NCBI GenBank assembly: GCA_016946835.1
Contig: JACVTC010000112.1
Coordinates: 299,501 to 363,500 of the forward strand
Source of the DNA: Neocallimastix lanati (nom. inval.)
Lineage: Eukaryota; Neocallimastigomycota; Neocallimastigomycetes; Neocallimastigales; Neocallimastigaceae
Direction: 5' to 3'
DNA: 64,000 bases
Positions 40,301-53,900 of this stretch are shown in pieces. The position numbers were made by a program, and so were the translations under genes. Within the stretch, counting starts at the first letter, position 1; every line of letters begins with the position of its first letter. The notes under the pieces are model-generated. The model made no database searches and was not told where the DNA came from. It saw only the letters and a program-made list of their open reading frames with translations.

Positions 40301-42770
40301 CAATATGATTATTAACATTTTCATTATTTTGAGATCTCATCTTTTCAATTTCTTTATAATCACCGACGGGTACAGGTACTGGATTTGTAGTTGGTTCCTG
40401 CTCTTTTTCAATTTTATTTTCCTCTTGCTTATTAGAATCAAAGCAGAATGCTTTATGGAATGAAAGAACACGCTTATGAAAACTAATACGTTTCTTTCCT
40501 TCACTATTCTTCTTACGATGACCTTTTGATTCAGGGTGATTTTCCGTACGACTTGTATTTTCTTCTGAAAGACTATTTAACGTTTTAAGTTGATCCTCTA
40601 ACATTTGGGTCATACCAGCATTACTACTTTTTCCATCTTTTACTAAGTAACTACGTATACTATTAATACTTGGAACGCTATGCATACTAACTGGACTTGT
40701 ACGATTTTGAATTTTAGAATAATCTTCTTCAGGATTTAAACTTGAAGCTGAATTTAAACCTGAAGTTGGATTTAAACTTGAGGTACGTTTACTGATTAGA
40801 CTTCTATCTATATTGCTATTTATATTGTTATTACCAATATTACCATAACTCATTGACTTCCGTTTAATTTCTTCTTCATAAAGACTTCCCATTATTGGAG
40901 AGGGTGACTCTGGAGTAGTAGAAAATAATAAACTAGAGTTAGCGATAAGTCTTGACATTGAAGACGTATTTATTGAGGTATTGATACTATCCAAACTTTG
41001 ATTTGGAATTGAAATTGAAAGACGACCAGGATTTGGGCCACCAGGGCTATTATTATTATCGCCTTCATTTACAGTTGAATTTGGAATTACTAATGGGGTC
41101 TTATAGTTAATCTTACGATTGAGGTTAGTTCTAGCTAAACTTGAAGAACCATCAACATTTACCATACCATTAAAGCCACTTTGACTACTAGGAGAATTAA
41201 TGTTCACTGGGGAAGTCGGTGAGTCCTCACGCATATTTTCCAAATTATAAAGTATTTCCTTTAATAACTTTGGAGAAACATCAGTTTTACGTTGATCAAT
41301 GTTAGTAGAACGAATCATATATTTTAATACACTCTTGTTTTCATCACAAGCTGTTGGGGAAAGGCAAGAAAGGAAAAGAACAATGGAATCATTACTTAAT
41401 GAATCTTGAAGAACTTGAGTTAACTTCGAATCACGATATGGAATATAACCTTTTGGACGATTAGCGGTCAAAAGGTTAATTACTTTAGAAAGAGCTAACC
41501 AACTCTTATCATTAACACCACATTCCATACGATTCATTCTTGCCTCCACTTTATCGATTTTTTCAGTACAAGAAAGATCAACAAAATTAATTTTGGAATA
41601 CATTTTATCCTTGCTAGATTTTGGATTATCTTGCTCCAACTGGAAAGAAAGAATGGCATGAGAAAGATTTTCAGAATCTGGCCCAAAAACAATACGACGG
41701 AAGGTTGTACCACGATATAATAATTCAGCTAAACGTTCCATACTTTCAACACGTTCATACTTTGCCCCCTTAAGATAAATACCTTGCTTTCCGCGATCAT
41801 GAACAGTGATTGTTTTTGGTTGAGTCGTTGGATCACGTTTATCATTTGGAGAAGACATCTTTGGTCCTGGAGATGGAGGTCTTCTGTATCTAGTGATAGA
41901 TTCACCTAATAAATCGGCAATATCTTCACATGAAATAGCTATAAACGTAACAAGAAGATTAGCTGTACGACCTTGACTCTTTAAAAGATGGATATAGGAA
42001 AGGGTCTCCTGAAAAGCTCTTGGAACAAAACCTAAATCATTACCTATTATATCTGGATTAAAATTTTCTAAACTATAATCTTCTGGTTGAAAACCAATGG
42101 TATAAGTCTTACCAGATCCCATTTGACCATAGGCAAGAACTAATGAATTTTTACCTTTATGAAAATGTTCAACTAAAGAATGTACACTTTGATAATATAC
42201 ATTTTCTTGTGAATTTACATTACTAAAAACATAATTAAATGGATTTGTACTAATATATGGACCCATAGATGGAGCAATAGTACCAGGAGGTGGTGGTGGA
42301 CCATCATCAATTTCTGGTAAATGATCGCTACCAGGTTCTCGTATGCATAATAAATTATTTTTTGGGAAAAGATAAACTAATTCCTCATTCTCAGTATCAT
42401 TTTTTTCGACTTCAAGCATTGGTCTTAAACGAATACCTACTCGAAATTCCGGTACTATTTGATTTTTTGCGTTTGACATATTACGAGGTAGTGACTTCAG
42501 CGAGGAGTTTTTACGATTTATGCTATTATTAGTACCATTAGATAAATAGCTGGTATATGAATTATTTGAATTTATTGGTCCAGAACTTGATGACATCCCT
42601 ACATTCCTACCCATAGAGTTATAGAGTGAAGTAGTATATGTTTGATTTTTATCATTTTTTAAATTACTCCGTAATGACGAATTTGAAGCGGTAGATGAAA
42701 TGGTTTTTGAATCTTTTCTAAGTTGTCCCTTACTATTTTTCTTTGATTTACCTAATCTAAAAGCTTTCAT
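37332..42770 (-). CDS. Kinesin-like protein with degenerate switch motifs
   Basis: 1812 aa, a single uninterrupted frame. Residues 1-105 are a basic Ser/Asn-rich head. The motor-like domain spans ~106-500: FRVGIRLRP, a Pro-rich loop insert (~157-165), P-loop GQMGSGKT (215-222), LGFVPRAF, YIPYRDSKLTQVLQDSL and a terminal NKSVLKYMIRSTNI. The switch I consensus NxxSSRSH is replaced by PDSENLSH and switch II DLAGSE by DLSCTE. A Ser/Asn-rich stretch follows, then predicted coiled coil from ~1180 to ~1560 and an acidic Ser-rich tail. Kinesins are microtubule ATPase motors; loss of the switch I Arg and switch II Gly could mean weak or absent hydrolysis. The subfamily cannot be fixed by eye. Confidence 0.85.
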   Translation of the reverse strand: MKAFRLGKSKKNSKGQLRKDSKTISSTASNSSLRSNLKNDKNQTYTTSLYNSMGRNVGMSSSSGPINSNNSYTSYLSNGTNNSINRKNSSLKSLPRNMSNAKNQIVPEFRVGIRLRPMLEVEKNDTENEELVYLFPKNNLLCIREPGSDHLPEIDDGPPPPPGTIAPSMGPYISTNPFNYVFSNVNSQENVYYQSVHSLVEHFHKGKNSLVLAYGQMGSGKTYTIGFQPEDYSLENFNPDIIGNDLGFVPRAFQETLSYIHLLKSQGRTANLLVTFIAISCEDIADLLGESITRYRRPPSPGPKMSSPNDKRDPTTQPKTITVHDRGKQGIYLKGAKYERVESMERLAELLYRGTTFRRIVFGPDSENLSHAILSFQLEQDNPKSSKDKMYSKINFVDLSCTEKIDKVEARMNRMECGVNDKSWLALSKVINLLTANRPKGYIPYRDSKLTQVLQDSLSNDSIVLFLSCLSPTACDENKSVLKYMIRSTNIDQRKTDVSPKLLKEILYNLENMREDSPTSPVNINSPSSQSGFNGMVNVDGSSSLARTNLNRKINYKTPLVIPNSTVNEGDNNNSPGGPNPGRLSISIPNQSLDSINTSINTSSMSRLIANSSLLFSTTPESPSPIMGSLYEEEIKRKSMSYGNIGNNNINSNIDRSLISKRTSSLNPTSGLNSASSLNPEEDYSKIQNRTSPVSMHSVPSINSIRSYLVKDGKSSNAGMTQMLEDQLKTLNSLSEENTSRTENHPESKGHRKKNSEGKKRISFHKRVLSFHKAFCFDSNKQEENKIEKEQEPTTNPVPVPVGDYKEIEKMRSQNNENVNNHIAFMLEEIKSTMGEKAISGKKEGNDKSNMNRSSSYNLEELIYYVKILLQDYSENQDQVEKLTAIINNSNIVNNSNYLNDKPLSAVVSDVDSLKYAGNLESSISKTVSSRTIDSDMLNIVNSTPPPSYSPPPVPTESVPTMPQNYKGYKTNGNGSVVMNLIPKNNISINTTSTATTTNNATEINNNNSSINNNNNNVVNGNSNSNTNGNGNSNSSGKVIANTNANVNGNIKMNNTPLSSSYAMDITTDMDVSVSDIQSINLSNDDLTNVNRKNNIKDHNLSVLISKGKSVLKNSSIYNGNNSSGDSPSIKSPNSILKNGSSYNNNNNSNGNNNNSLLSINSPNAYIEDMALEDMDQAELNKYITNLSIRLKNSIKEVKEEKDKCDLLRQKEKNLERKLRIRDKELESLHIELDEKINSFNNAVKVLVVQLGMAQESKSKTQEELSSVEYRTMELAKSLETISELMNGERKSTRNAEDKYHNFVAEYEEEINLLQGEKSQIIHEKESLKQQNANLQAKINKLVKTLKKFQVNLIESEKRNYYESAANLSNLKNENDLLKRKLDEINKTKSYIENRYHQLQADYERQQAVTNPNVNNSYYDQEDDQSHLAQQAKEYKKELEKVKVQLRETEEAHQTEIYKLLDRLALAEGKAGKKRESSSSYKRNSSSNYIAELEKKLEKSYSIQKELKEKLKKSETLMNKKLLENKELEGRCLSYKKSLTTLQDTVSTYENHQTKLLNTNYNLSSQLNNGKKGKFINTRSYSGFRTIMNDIKKMTVTELQDEVVELRQEVESMNKKNWDLKLEVDRYQSANESNRRTIMVLMKRINDERNNDKKEEDTMVEGERSTTFTKDTSNIRNSSSSMNSRHESNATLLNSEAFDDEYSSKTSINKLPVLSEVDNEILIHEGSEEEETANVSPFLVNKSNSSSSSTAVNLPIHALPNDDGFKDTTETHSLSQPSSSSDFSMIKVNDEVCIRESTISTDSIKYSSYHDY

Positions 42771-45700
42771 GGTATTTATACTATTAAAATAAACAATTTA
42801 TATAATTTTTTTTATTTTTTCAAAATAAAATATTTAACACTTTTTTTATTTTTTTTAATTATATATTTTAGTTATTTTTTCTTTTTCGGTTTGTATTTGC
42901 TATTACAATATATATATCTAAGAAAAAGCTAATATACATATTATAAATTTATCAATTAATAAGAAGAAATATTATATATATATATATATATTAATAAGAA
43001 GAAATAATAAAAAATATATATATTTATTTTTATTTATTTTTTTATTATAATAAAAATTATTATTTAATACTGTTTTAATAGTTACCTTTACTTTTTCTTT
43101 TAATTAAAAAAATTCCTTAATAAATATTTAAATAAAAAAAGTATTTATACTATATTATTAAATTAAAAATTATTTTACTGATAATATTATAATATATTAA
43201 CTTTCTTATTTAATTAAAAATAACTAAAATGATAATCTTAGTACATTTTAAAGTTAATAGTTTTATTTATAAAAAGATATTTTCCTTTTTATATAATATT
43301 ATCTTTACTTTTTACAATTTTTTAATTTTAATAGACTGATACTTTAAAAAGATTATATTAAATTTTATAGTTTTTATTTTAACAGAATTAGTTTAAGACT
43401 AACGGTAATAAAAATAACTACTATTAAAACAAAATAAATAAAATTATTGCTTTATATTATATATTAGTTTTTTATTATTATTTGTCATAGAAATATTATA
43501 TTAAAAAATTATATATATATAAATATTTCTATAGTTATTGTGGTATTATTTTTATATATTAACGTTTTATATTTTTTTATTTTTATACTTTATAAATAAT
43601 GTCTAATTATTATTGGTATTAATTTAATTATTAAAATTTTGTTATTAAATATTATTGGTATTATTTATTATTTATTTTACTTTATTAATATTATATAAAA
43701 TATTATTATTATTATTAATTTTATTTATTTATTTATTTATTTATTTTTAATTTTAATTTTAATTTTTTTTTTTTTTTATCTAATATTTTATTTTCTAAAT
43801 TATTATTATTACTTTTTTTTTTTTTATTACTTTTTTTTTAATATAGATAGATATTTCAAGTTATTTCATTTTAAAGATATTATTTCTTTTAAGAATATTA
43901 TAAATATAAAATTGTATTTTATTATTTTTTATTATTTCATTTATTTAATTATTTTTCACTAAATAATCTTTCAAATTTAATTTCTTCAACTATAAAGATT
44001 ATTTACTAATTTTCTCATAAATAAATGTTTTTTTCTTTTCTCAAAAATAATAAAATATATTTCTTTTTCTCCTTTTTATATTTTATTTTTTTATTATTTT
44101 ACATTAAAAACATATTAAACTACGTAGAACTCATACTTGAACTATCTATATATATTTATATTTTATTTATATTTTTATAATTATTTTCAAACTTTTTTCT
44201 TCTAAAATTAAAATAACAAGAAAAAAAACTAAAATAAAATTTACGTTCTTTTCTTTTTATTTTATTCTTTTTTTTTTTTTTATTTTTTTTTATTTTAATA
44301 AAGTTTAATAATATTATATATTATCACATAAATTATTTCTTTTTTGTGAAATCAATTCTTTTTCTAATTTTTTTTTTTTAATATATAAATCCAAATTAAT
44401 TAAAAAAAGTTTAAATAATATAAAAACACAAAAAAAAGTATAATTAATAATAAATTAAAATGAATTAGATAAATATATATATATTTTTTGTTGTAATAAA
44501 TAAAAATAATTAAAAAAAATTTTTTTATTTGTATTTTAAATTGTAATTATTAGTAACAATTTTAATATAAAATGTTAAGTATGTGTTATTTATATTATAA
44601 TTGTATTACTTTAAATTATTATACATATATTACTTTGCATTTTTAATATATATGGTATTAGATGTATTAAAAATTTATCAATTCAATATTTATTAATAAT
44701 TTATTCCAATAAAAGTACAAATAAAATATTTTTATACTAGTATATATGTTATGTAATTTAAAATATATTAATTTATATTATCCAGTATTTATATAAATTA
44801 TTAATAAATATATAAATAGCTAAAAAAAATGTATATATATAAAAGTATTATTTTTTTAAAACATTTATTTTACTAATATATTGAAATAGTATTTATTTAA
44901 CTTTATATAATTTATATATTAATATATTTTATATATATTATTTTTGTAATATTATTAACCTCCGATTAAATATATATATATATATACATATATAAAATAA
45001 TAAAAAATAATAATAAAAAAAAAAAAAGAATATATATAATACTTTTTATTAATAATATGTAATATATACAGTTTATAATATATGTATATATCCATATCCA
45101 TCGTTAAATACATAAAGCATATATTGTTAGTTTGCTATATTATCAATAATTAAATATGAAATAATTTTGATAAAGAATGAAAAGTATTAATATTATATTA
45201 ATCGTTTTAATAAAATTGAAAGAAATACAATTCATCATATAAGTAACAATAATCAAAACATTAATTATTAATAAAAAATTTAATTAATTATGAATAGTAA
45301 AAATTGATAATAAAAAAAAAAAAAACTTTTTTATATTAAATTAATTTTATTTATGATGCAATTGATGTATAAATAATACCTGTGAAATAAAATAAAATAA
45401 AAAGGAAATAAAGGGTGTTAATATTATAATATATAATTATTTCTATATATATTGGTTCATGATATAATGAAAATATAAATTATAAAATAAAAAAAAAAAG
45501 GTTTAAAATAATCCATAAAAAGTTTAAAAAAAATTAAAAAACTAAAGGTAATCTCGACTTAATAATAAAAAATTTAATTAACTATATATATAAAATTAAA
45601 TCTATATATATAAAATGTCTCAATATATTAAAATTGTTAATTATATAATAAATAGTTATAAAAAAAAAGTATATTATATATATAAATATACTTATAATAA

Positions 45701-48700
45701 AATATACAAATATTACTGGTTTACTTTAATTAAATAATTGATAATTCTCCTTTTTTTTTTTATTTTTTTCTTATATGAAATTCAAAATATTAAAAAATAA
45801 AAAAAAAAATAAAAAAAATAAAATTTAAATCCATTTTTATTTTTTAATTTTTATTTAATAGCCCCTAAAGTACAATATTCTTTTTATTTCCGTCAAAAAA
45901 AATTCCTATGATATGAATCATTATTGGTAAGGACCATATAGAAAATAATTTTGGTAGGACAAAAATTAATATTGAATGTGTGAATTAAGTTGGCCTTCAA
46001 AGTGTCATCTTTTTTTATTTTTTTTTTTTTTTAAATTGATTAAAGTGATTGAAAAGTTAGTAAAAGTTATAATAATAATCATAATAATAACTATAACTAA
46101 TAAGTATTAATAAAAAGCAAGTAATAATAATAATAAATAAAATAAAATAAAAATAAACTATGATAAAGCAGAAAAGTTTATTTAATAATATTAAATTAAT
46201 GAAATAAGTCTAAGAATAATAATAAAAATTTCAAAACAATTTTTAAAAATTATAATAAAATAGCATAAAACTCATTTAATCTATTTAAACTTTTATATAT
46301 ATAAATTTATCTTTATAATTACTTTATAATTTAAAAATATTTATAATATATATTTGTAAAATAAAAATAAAATTAAAAAAAAAAATTTTTTTTTTCTTTT
46401 TTAGTAAAATGCCTAGAATGGTCTATAAATGAATAATAATATTATTTTATTACAGTTTTAAAATATTATAAAAACCTTATTGATTAATAAAATAACTTTT
46501 ATATAATATAAACCTAAATTAATATAAAAAGGATTATTTATTTATTATATGTCTCGATTTTATAAAATAAAAAAAAATAAAAAATTTAAAAAAAAAATGT
46601 AAACAAAAAATAATTTTCAATTATATATATATTTTATTTTATTTATATTCAAATATATTATATATGATTTATTTATATTCAATTTATTTTATTATTTTAT
46701 ACTAAATAAATAAATATAATCAATTAATTATTTGTTTATTTATTTATTTATTTATTTATTTATTATTTAATTATTTATTTTTTATTTATTTATTTATTTA
46801 TTATTTAATTATTTATTTTTTATTTATTTATTTATTATTCATTATTTATTTATTTATTTATTTACTTATTTATTATCCATGGAAAGATAATGAATAAATT
46901 ATTAGTAATAATTGTTTATTCAATAATTTTAAATATATATAATTAAACTATATATACAATAAAATAATTAGAATTAAATATATTGTATTTAAAATATGAT
47001 TATTTAAACAAGAAATTATATAATTATCTTCTTTCATTATGAACATCAATAATTATTTTTTTTTATATCCCTCACTCTCTCTCTTTAGTTTATATTAAAT
47101 AATCTCAATAAAATAAAAAAATGATAAATGGAAAATAAAAACAATACTAAGGAAATTATGTTGTATACTATGATTAATCATGAAAATATGAAATTAACTA
47201 TGGATTTATATTTCAGTTCATTGATATTTATTATAATCTATGGATGAAAATATGTGATATCCACTTTTCATTTATATATAAATATTTATTTATATATATA
47301 TATTTATTTACTTATTTATATATTTACTTACTTATTTATATATTTATTTATTTTTAATTAATTCAATTCATTCATTATATTAAAAATTTTTTTTTTTTTG
47401 TATTAAATTTTTTTAATTATTCTTAAATTCTATTTAGTTTAAGATATCTCTATTTAGAAATAAAAAAAAAAAAAAAGCTAATTCTATAACAAAAATTTTT
47501 GATATGGTATATACTATGGAGAAGAGAAAAAAAAATTACTATAAAAAAAAACAATATATACTATATATAAAAATAAAAATCTTAAATTACTTTCTTTATA
47601 TTCTATAGAAGTTTCACAAAAAAGAATTATTCTTATTACTATTGTTATTTCTTATTTCTTGAATTCTAATTAATTATCATTTCTAATTAATATATTGCAA
47701 TTATCATCTATTATGATTATTACCTCAATTATTATTATTATTTATTATTAATTAATGACCTTTATCACTTTTCATTTATTTTTTTAAATTACTAAATTAA
47801 ATGAATAATCATATTATGAATTAGTACATTTTGCCTGTTAACAATAAAAATAGGTAGGAAATACAATATTCTTATATGATAGGTAATAGTATTCTTTATT
47901 TAAACTGATTTTTTTTAATAAAGTATCTATATCTACCTGTATCATTGTTTAAAAATTCATAGCAATAAATGACCAATAAATGATAGTGATACTACTATCA
48001 TGATCTTCATATATCATTATTCAATTTTTATATAATCCTCTTAATTTTTTTTTTTTTTTTATTATTTTACTTATTATTATCTTTTTTTTTATTTCTCTTA
48101 TTATTTTTACTTTTTTTTCGATCAATGAAAAAAAAATAAAATAAAATAAAGAAAAAGCTTTTTATTCACAGAATACACAAAATAATTTAGTAAAAAGATT
48201 TCCATAATTCCAAGAAATAAAGCGAATCTCTCTATGTTTTCATTATTTTTAGTCATACCAGTACAAACATACAATATATTATATAATATATTGGATTATA
48301 TTTCATTATTAACATTTACTAAATTAAAGTTATTTATTATAATTTATTTCAAATACATAATAGTTAAAATTTATTTGTACATTAAATTTATATTTTTATA
48401 TGTTACTATTTATTTATTTATTGTATATTATATATATTTATTTATTTTAATATATATCATTTATTATATAAAATTATTTATTATATTATATTTATCTATT
48501 ATATTATATACAAATATATTATAATTTTATTTAAAATAATGTAATGTTTTATTAATAACAAATGAATCGATAGCTCTTTGAAAAAAGGGATTGAATTTTC
48601 ATATTTATAAAGTTTTTAATTAAATAATTCTAATTATAAATAAACATGTTGACTTTGACTTTTTCAGAACTTATTAATAAGAAAATAATTAATAAAAAAA

Positions 48701-51700
48701 AAAAAAAAAAAAAAACTTATATTGTTTCACTAATAAAAAAAGTTTCATCTGTAAAAAATTTAACTATATTAATAAAAATAAAAGGAAGTAAATATATAGA
48801 TTAAACTTTTTCAAATATTGAGTTGTTTTAATTTAGGTTTTTTTTTTGTTGTTGTTGTTTAATTCTTATTTTATTTATACATATATATATAAAAAATAAA
48901 TATATGGTTAAGATGATGTTTCATAAATGTTCATCACCATAAAAATAAGCATATTGTTAATAATACAATAAATAAATAATAGTTCAGAAGGTTTACCCAC
49001 TCAAGTATAAAATAAAAAAAGGTCAATTTTTAAAATTTTTATTTATTTATTTAACTTATTATATTGAAAAGTTTGTTAACCAATATATAAAAAAAACCCG
49101 CAAGAATTAAGTATAAATGAATTACTAATTTAGTATTAATCAATTATGAAACTTTTGAAAATTATTATATTTCTATCTATATACCACTATTTGAATTTTA
49201 TTTTAAGAAAAATGAAATTATATCTATATGTACATGACTATGTACATGAAAAATTAATTTTAAAAAAAAAAAAAAAGTGGATGGAAATAATTAATTTTTT
49301 TTTTATACTTTCTTAATTTAAATTAAATAAATAATTAAAAAAAGAAGGTAAAAGGTAAAAGATACCTTCTTTTTAATAATTTTCTTTTACTTAAATTTAT
49401 ATATAAATTAAAAATTAATAATTCATACTACCTTTTGTTATATTTTTTTTTCATATATATTTTTAATTATTTCATTATATTTTATTTTATCTTATTATAA
49501 TAATTTTCATCATTTAATGAAACGACATTAGAGCTTTTTTAACGTAATTATTAATTATAAATATAATTATAAATAAATAAAGTTAAGTTTGCACATCATG
49601 ACTAATACGTAAATTAAAAAAAAAATTAATTATACCATATAAAGATACTTTCATATTTATTATAAATTTATTATTAAATAAGATTTAATACTAATTAATT
49701 TATTAATTTTCTTTTTTATTTTTGTTCTAATTAATTGTTGTTTTAGCCATTAAATTAATTTTATTATAATTAAATAAAGCTATAGCTTATAATCTAATTT
49801 TTTTGAATTATATTGATTATGGATTAAAAAAAATATATCCAACATTTAATAGAATAAATAATTATTATAGATTATTAATTTATTATATAATATATTAAAC
49901 ACATTGAAATAAAAAATTATATATAGACAGTACATAATAAATAAATATAATTCATAATAATTATAAACATATATATATAATAAATATAATTCATAATAAT
50001 TCATAATTATAAATCTATATAATATAAATTCCATTATTTTTTTTTATATTAAATAATCTTTAATAAATATAAATTATATTTTATTAATTTTTTAATATTT
50101 TAATTTTTTTTTATTTTAATTATTCAATCAAAAAAATAAAATAAATAAAAAAATAAAAATAAAAAATTAGAGAGGATAAATAAGTTAATAATTAAATATA
50201 AGATTGCATTAAAAAAATTATTTGTCCTATTTCAATATCTTTTTAAATTTTATATTTATTTTTGTTTTGTTTTGTTTTAATTATCCATTAAATATAAAAA
50301 AAAAAGTAATAATAATTAATAATTTATAATAATAATTACAGTAAATTCTAATGAATTCTATTTACAGATATGTTTTTTTTTTTTTTTTTTTTGTATTTTT
50401 AATTTTGTATCTCCTTATTTTTTTTTTAAAAAAAAAAAAAAGGAAATTAATTTGTATTTGTATAAAAATTTTAAATTCACTAATTTAAATTTTATATATA
50501 TATTTATGATATAAAGATAGATCTTTATTTTACTGGTCAAATGAAAAAATGATATTGAAACTTTGTAAAAATGACATATATTGAAAAAAGATAATAATAA
50601 AATAAAATATTTCTTTTTCAAACTTAACTCATAATAAGTAGAATAAAAAAAAAAAAAAACTTTGTATATATTATCACATGAAATAAATAAACAATATATT
50701 TTTGTGAGAGTTAATCTTTATTTACACAATATATATCAATTTTTCTTTTTTATTTTTGCCTATAATTTTATGTTTATCATCTTTCTTAATGAATTTTTTT
50801 TTTTTTTTTTTTTTTTTTGAATATAAAAATATATAGGAAATATATTGTAATAATTAATAAAAATTTTTTAATAATATTCTTTTTAATATAATAAAAAAAA
50901 AAAAAAAAAGAAAGATAAAAAAAATAAAAGGAGAAAAAAATTTTTTTTTCCTCTAATTATATTAGTATATTGATATAACAATATAAAAAAAAAAATTTTT
51001 TAATTATCTTTTTTTTTTATTTTCTAAAAGTAGAAATTTAAGGTTAGGATCATTGAAACTGACACCTTTTTTTATTTTATTTTTTTTTTTATAATATAAA
51101 CAATAAAAATAACCGGTGGATCATTTCTTTATTTAGCTAATGGATTATGTGTTGTGTAACATTTAAAAAATTTTGTGTAGCTTAGTCAATATTTAGAATA
51201 TAAACATCTCATATCTATTTATTTTTTTTAAAAAAAAAATTTTTTTTTTATTTTTTATTTTATTTGTTCGATTGTTTTTTCTTTTATTATTAATTTTAAT
51301 CATTGCTTTTTTTATTAATTTTTTATTAATTATTAATTATTAATTTTTATTTATTAATTTTTATTTATTAATTATTAATTTTATTTATTAATTATTAATT
51401 TTATTTATTAATTATTTTCTAGAGCCTTAAACTAAAAAAATTTTTTTTTATTATTTTTTATTTCCTATTTGTTAAATAAAAGCAAATTTTTTAATGTTTT
51501 ACAAATAAAATAAATTAATTATGATTAATTTAAGAGGTTAACCATTCAATCTTTGTTGTATATTTAAAACCTTTTACATTTAAGTAATGTCATTTAATTA
51601 GTGTTTTAGAATAAAATGAATATGATTCATATTAATTATTTTTTTTTATCCATTTCTTTCAATTCAATTTAAAAAAGTAATGATCTAAAAAAAATATAAA

Positions 51701-53011
51701 AAAATAAATATTTTTATTGAATCATTAAATATTAAATAATACAAATAATAATTTTTTTTTGCAAAAAATATAAAAAAAAATATAAAAACATATACATATA
51801 AATAAAAATAAAAATTAAATTTTAATTTTAATTAAAATTTTCAAACGTAAAATTTAAAAAAAATTAAAAAAAAAAATAATAAAAGTTAAAAAAGAACTAC
51901 TACATATTAATTTTAATGTTTGAATAAAAAAAAAAAGAGAGAGAGAAAATATAATATTGATTAGTTTACTATTATTATTTCATATTAATAATTGATAATA
52001 ACAATTTAAATGGTTTTGTTTATATTTCTTTATATATATATATATTAAGATCATTCTTATTTAATAAATAAAAAGACGACTTTGACATCTTTATCTTTAA
52101 AGTAATATATGAAAAATGAGACAAAATGAAAAAAATAAATTACTGCTTTTTTTAATTTATTAGTTTAACCCTTTAATTTCTTTTTATTATTATTATTATT
52201 ATAATTTTTATTTACGAAACTTGATAGACAAATTATAAAGATAGTAAAGATAGTTATATAAATCAAAAAAAAAAAAAAAAAAAAAAAAGGCATTAAACAT
52301 GGGAGAAGATTGGAAGATAAAAGGAAAAGGAAAATATACATATATATTTGTAATATAAAGGATATCATAAAAATTCATACTTTTTTTTTTAATGCCGCGC
52401 TCAAAAGTTTCTAGAATGAAGATGGTATAATTTATTATTTTAATCTATTTAATAAAGATATATTTATTTCTATATTAAAAAAAAATTTTTTTCTTTATTA
52501 TAATCATTATTTAGTATAAAAAAAAATAAATAAATAAATTTATTTTATTAAAATAATTATAATATTAAAATAAATAAATATATAATAATTTTTGATAAAT
52601 AATAAATAAATAATTAATTAATTAAATTTATAAACTTTAATATTAAAAATAATAAAAATAAAAAAAAATAAATTTTATTTTAATAGTATTAGATATGATA
52701 AATAGAGAAAAAAAACGAATTTCTATTCTATTTAGTATCTTATAATCATTGGATTATTAATAATAATATATATATTTTTATATTAACTAATAAAAAAATT
52801 TTATTTTGTCCTGTCTATTCAATAATAATAATAATTATAAAAGGGAATAATACAAAGAATAAAAAAATTTTATTTATAATTACGATAACAATATTCATTT
52901 CTTTTTAATATAATATTATTAATAATGTATGAGTTAACATAATTAATAAAACGTTCCTTTTTTTTTTGTCTTTATTAATAATAACTTTACCGCATCACTA
53001 AATAAAATGTC

Positions 53012-53044
<33 letters not shown>

Positions 53045-53322
53045 AATATATATAAGTATTTTTATTTATTTAGTTGTATAAAAAAATTATACAGAATAAA
53101 AATAGATTAAAAAAATTTTTTTTAAAAAAAATAGTTTAATGAAATTATGTAATATCATTAATAATATAATTTTTTTTTTATTTCTATTTCTATTTCTATT
53201 TCTATTGCTTTTTTTAATGTATATGCAATATAATATAAATAAATTAAAAAAAAAATTAATTTAAATCCACGTTCAAATGTAAAATAAACAATAATAATAG
53301 TAATTGTTAAAGGATTGTATAT

Positions 53323-53353
<31 letters not shown>

Positions 53354-53869
53354 ATAAAAAGATTGCATTTTTAGAAAAAAATAATAAGAATAAGAATAGT
53401 TAGAATAAGAATAGTTAATTTAATCTTACAAAAATCTAATCTAATTTATTATTATTAAGATTAATTACAAACAAAACAAAAAATATATATTTAAATTTGA
53501 TAATTTAAAATTTTTCGTCATAATCATTGTCATGGATTTTTTTTTTTTTTTAATTAGTTGATTTATTTAGTCAGAAAAACACATTTATACAGCAAAAGTA
53601 AAAAGTTTTTTTTTTTTTTTTTTTAATTATATATATATATAATTTATTAAAAAGCAAAACTAAAAATATGTATATATATAAATTTAATTTTTTTTTTTTT
53701 TTTTTTGTATAAATTTAATATAATTTTTTTATTGATAAACGTGTATTATAAAAAGAAAAAATATGTTTACAATTATTATTATTTCATAAATTTTAATTTA
53801 ATTTTTGTTATTATTAAAATATACTTGTTTTCTTTATTTATTTATTTTTTTATTAAAAGTTTAGAATAA

Positions 53870-53900
<31 letters not shown>

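Noticed and set aside
48234-48524. 96-aa hydrophobic frame
   Set aside because: Ile/Tyr/Leu string from A/T-only sequence with no conserved pattern.
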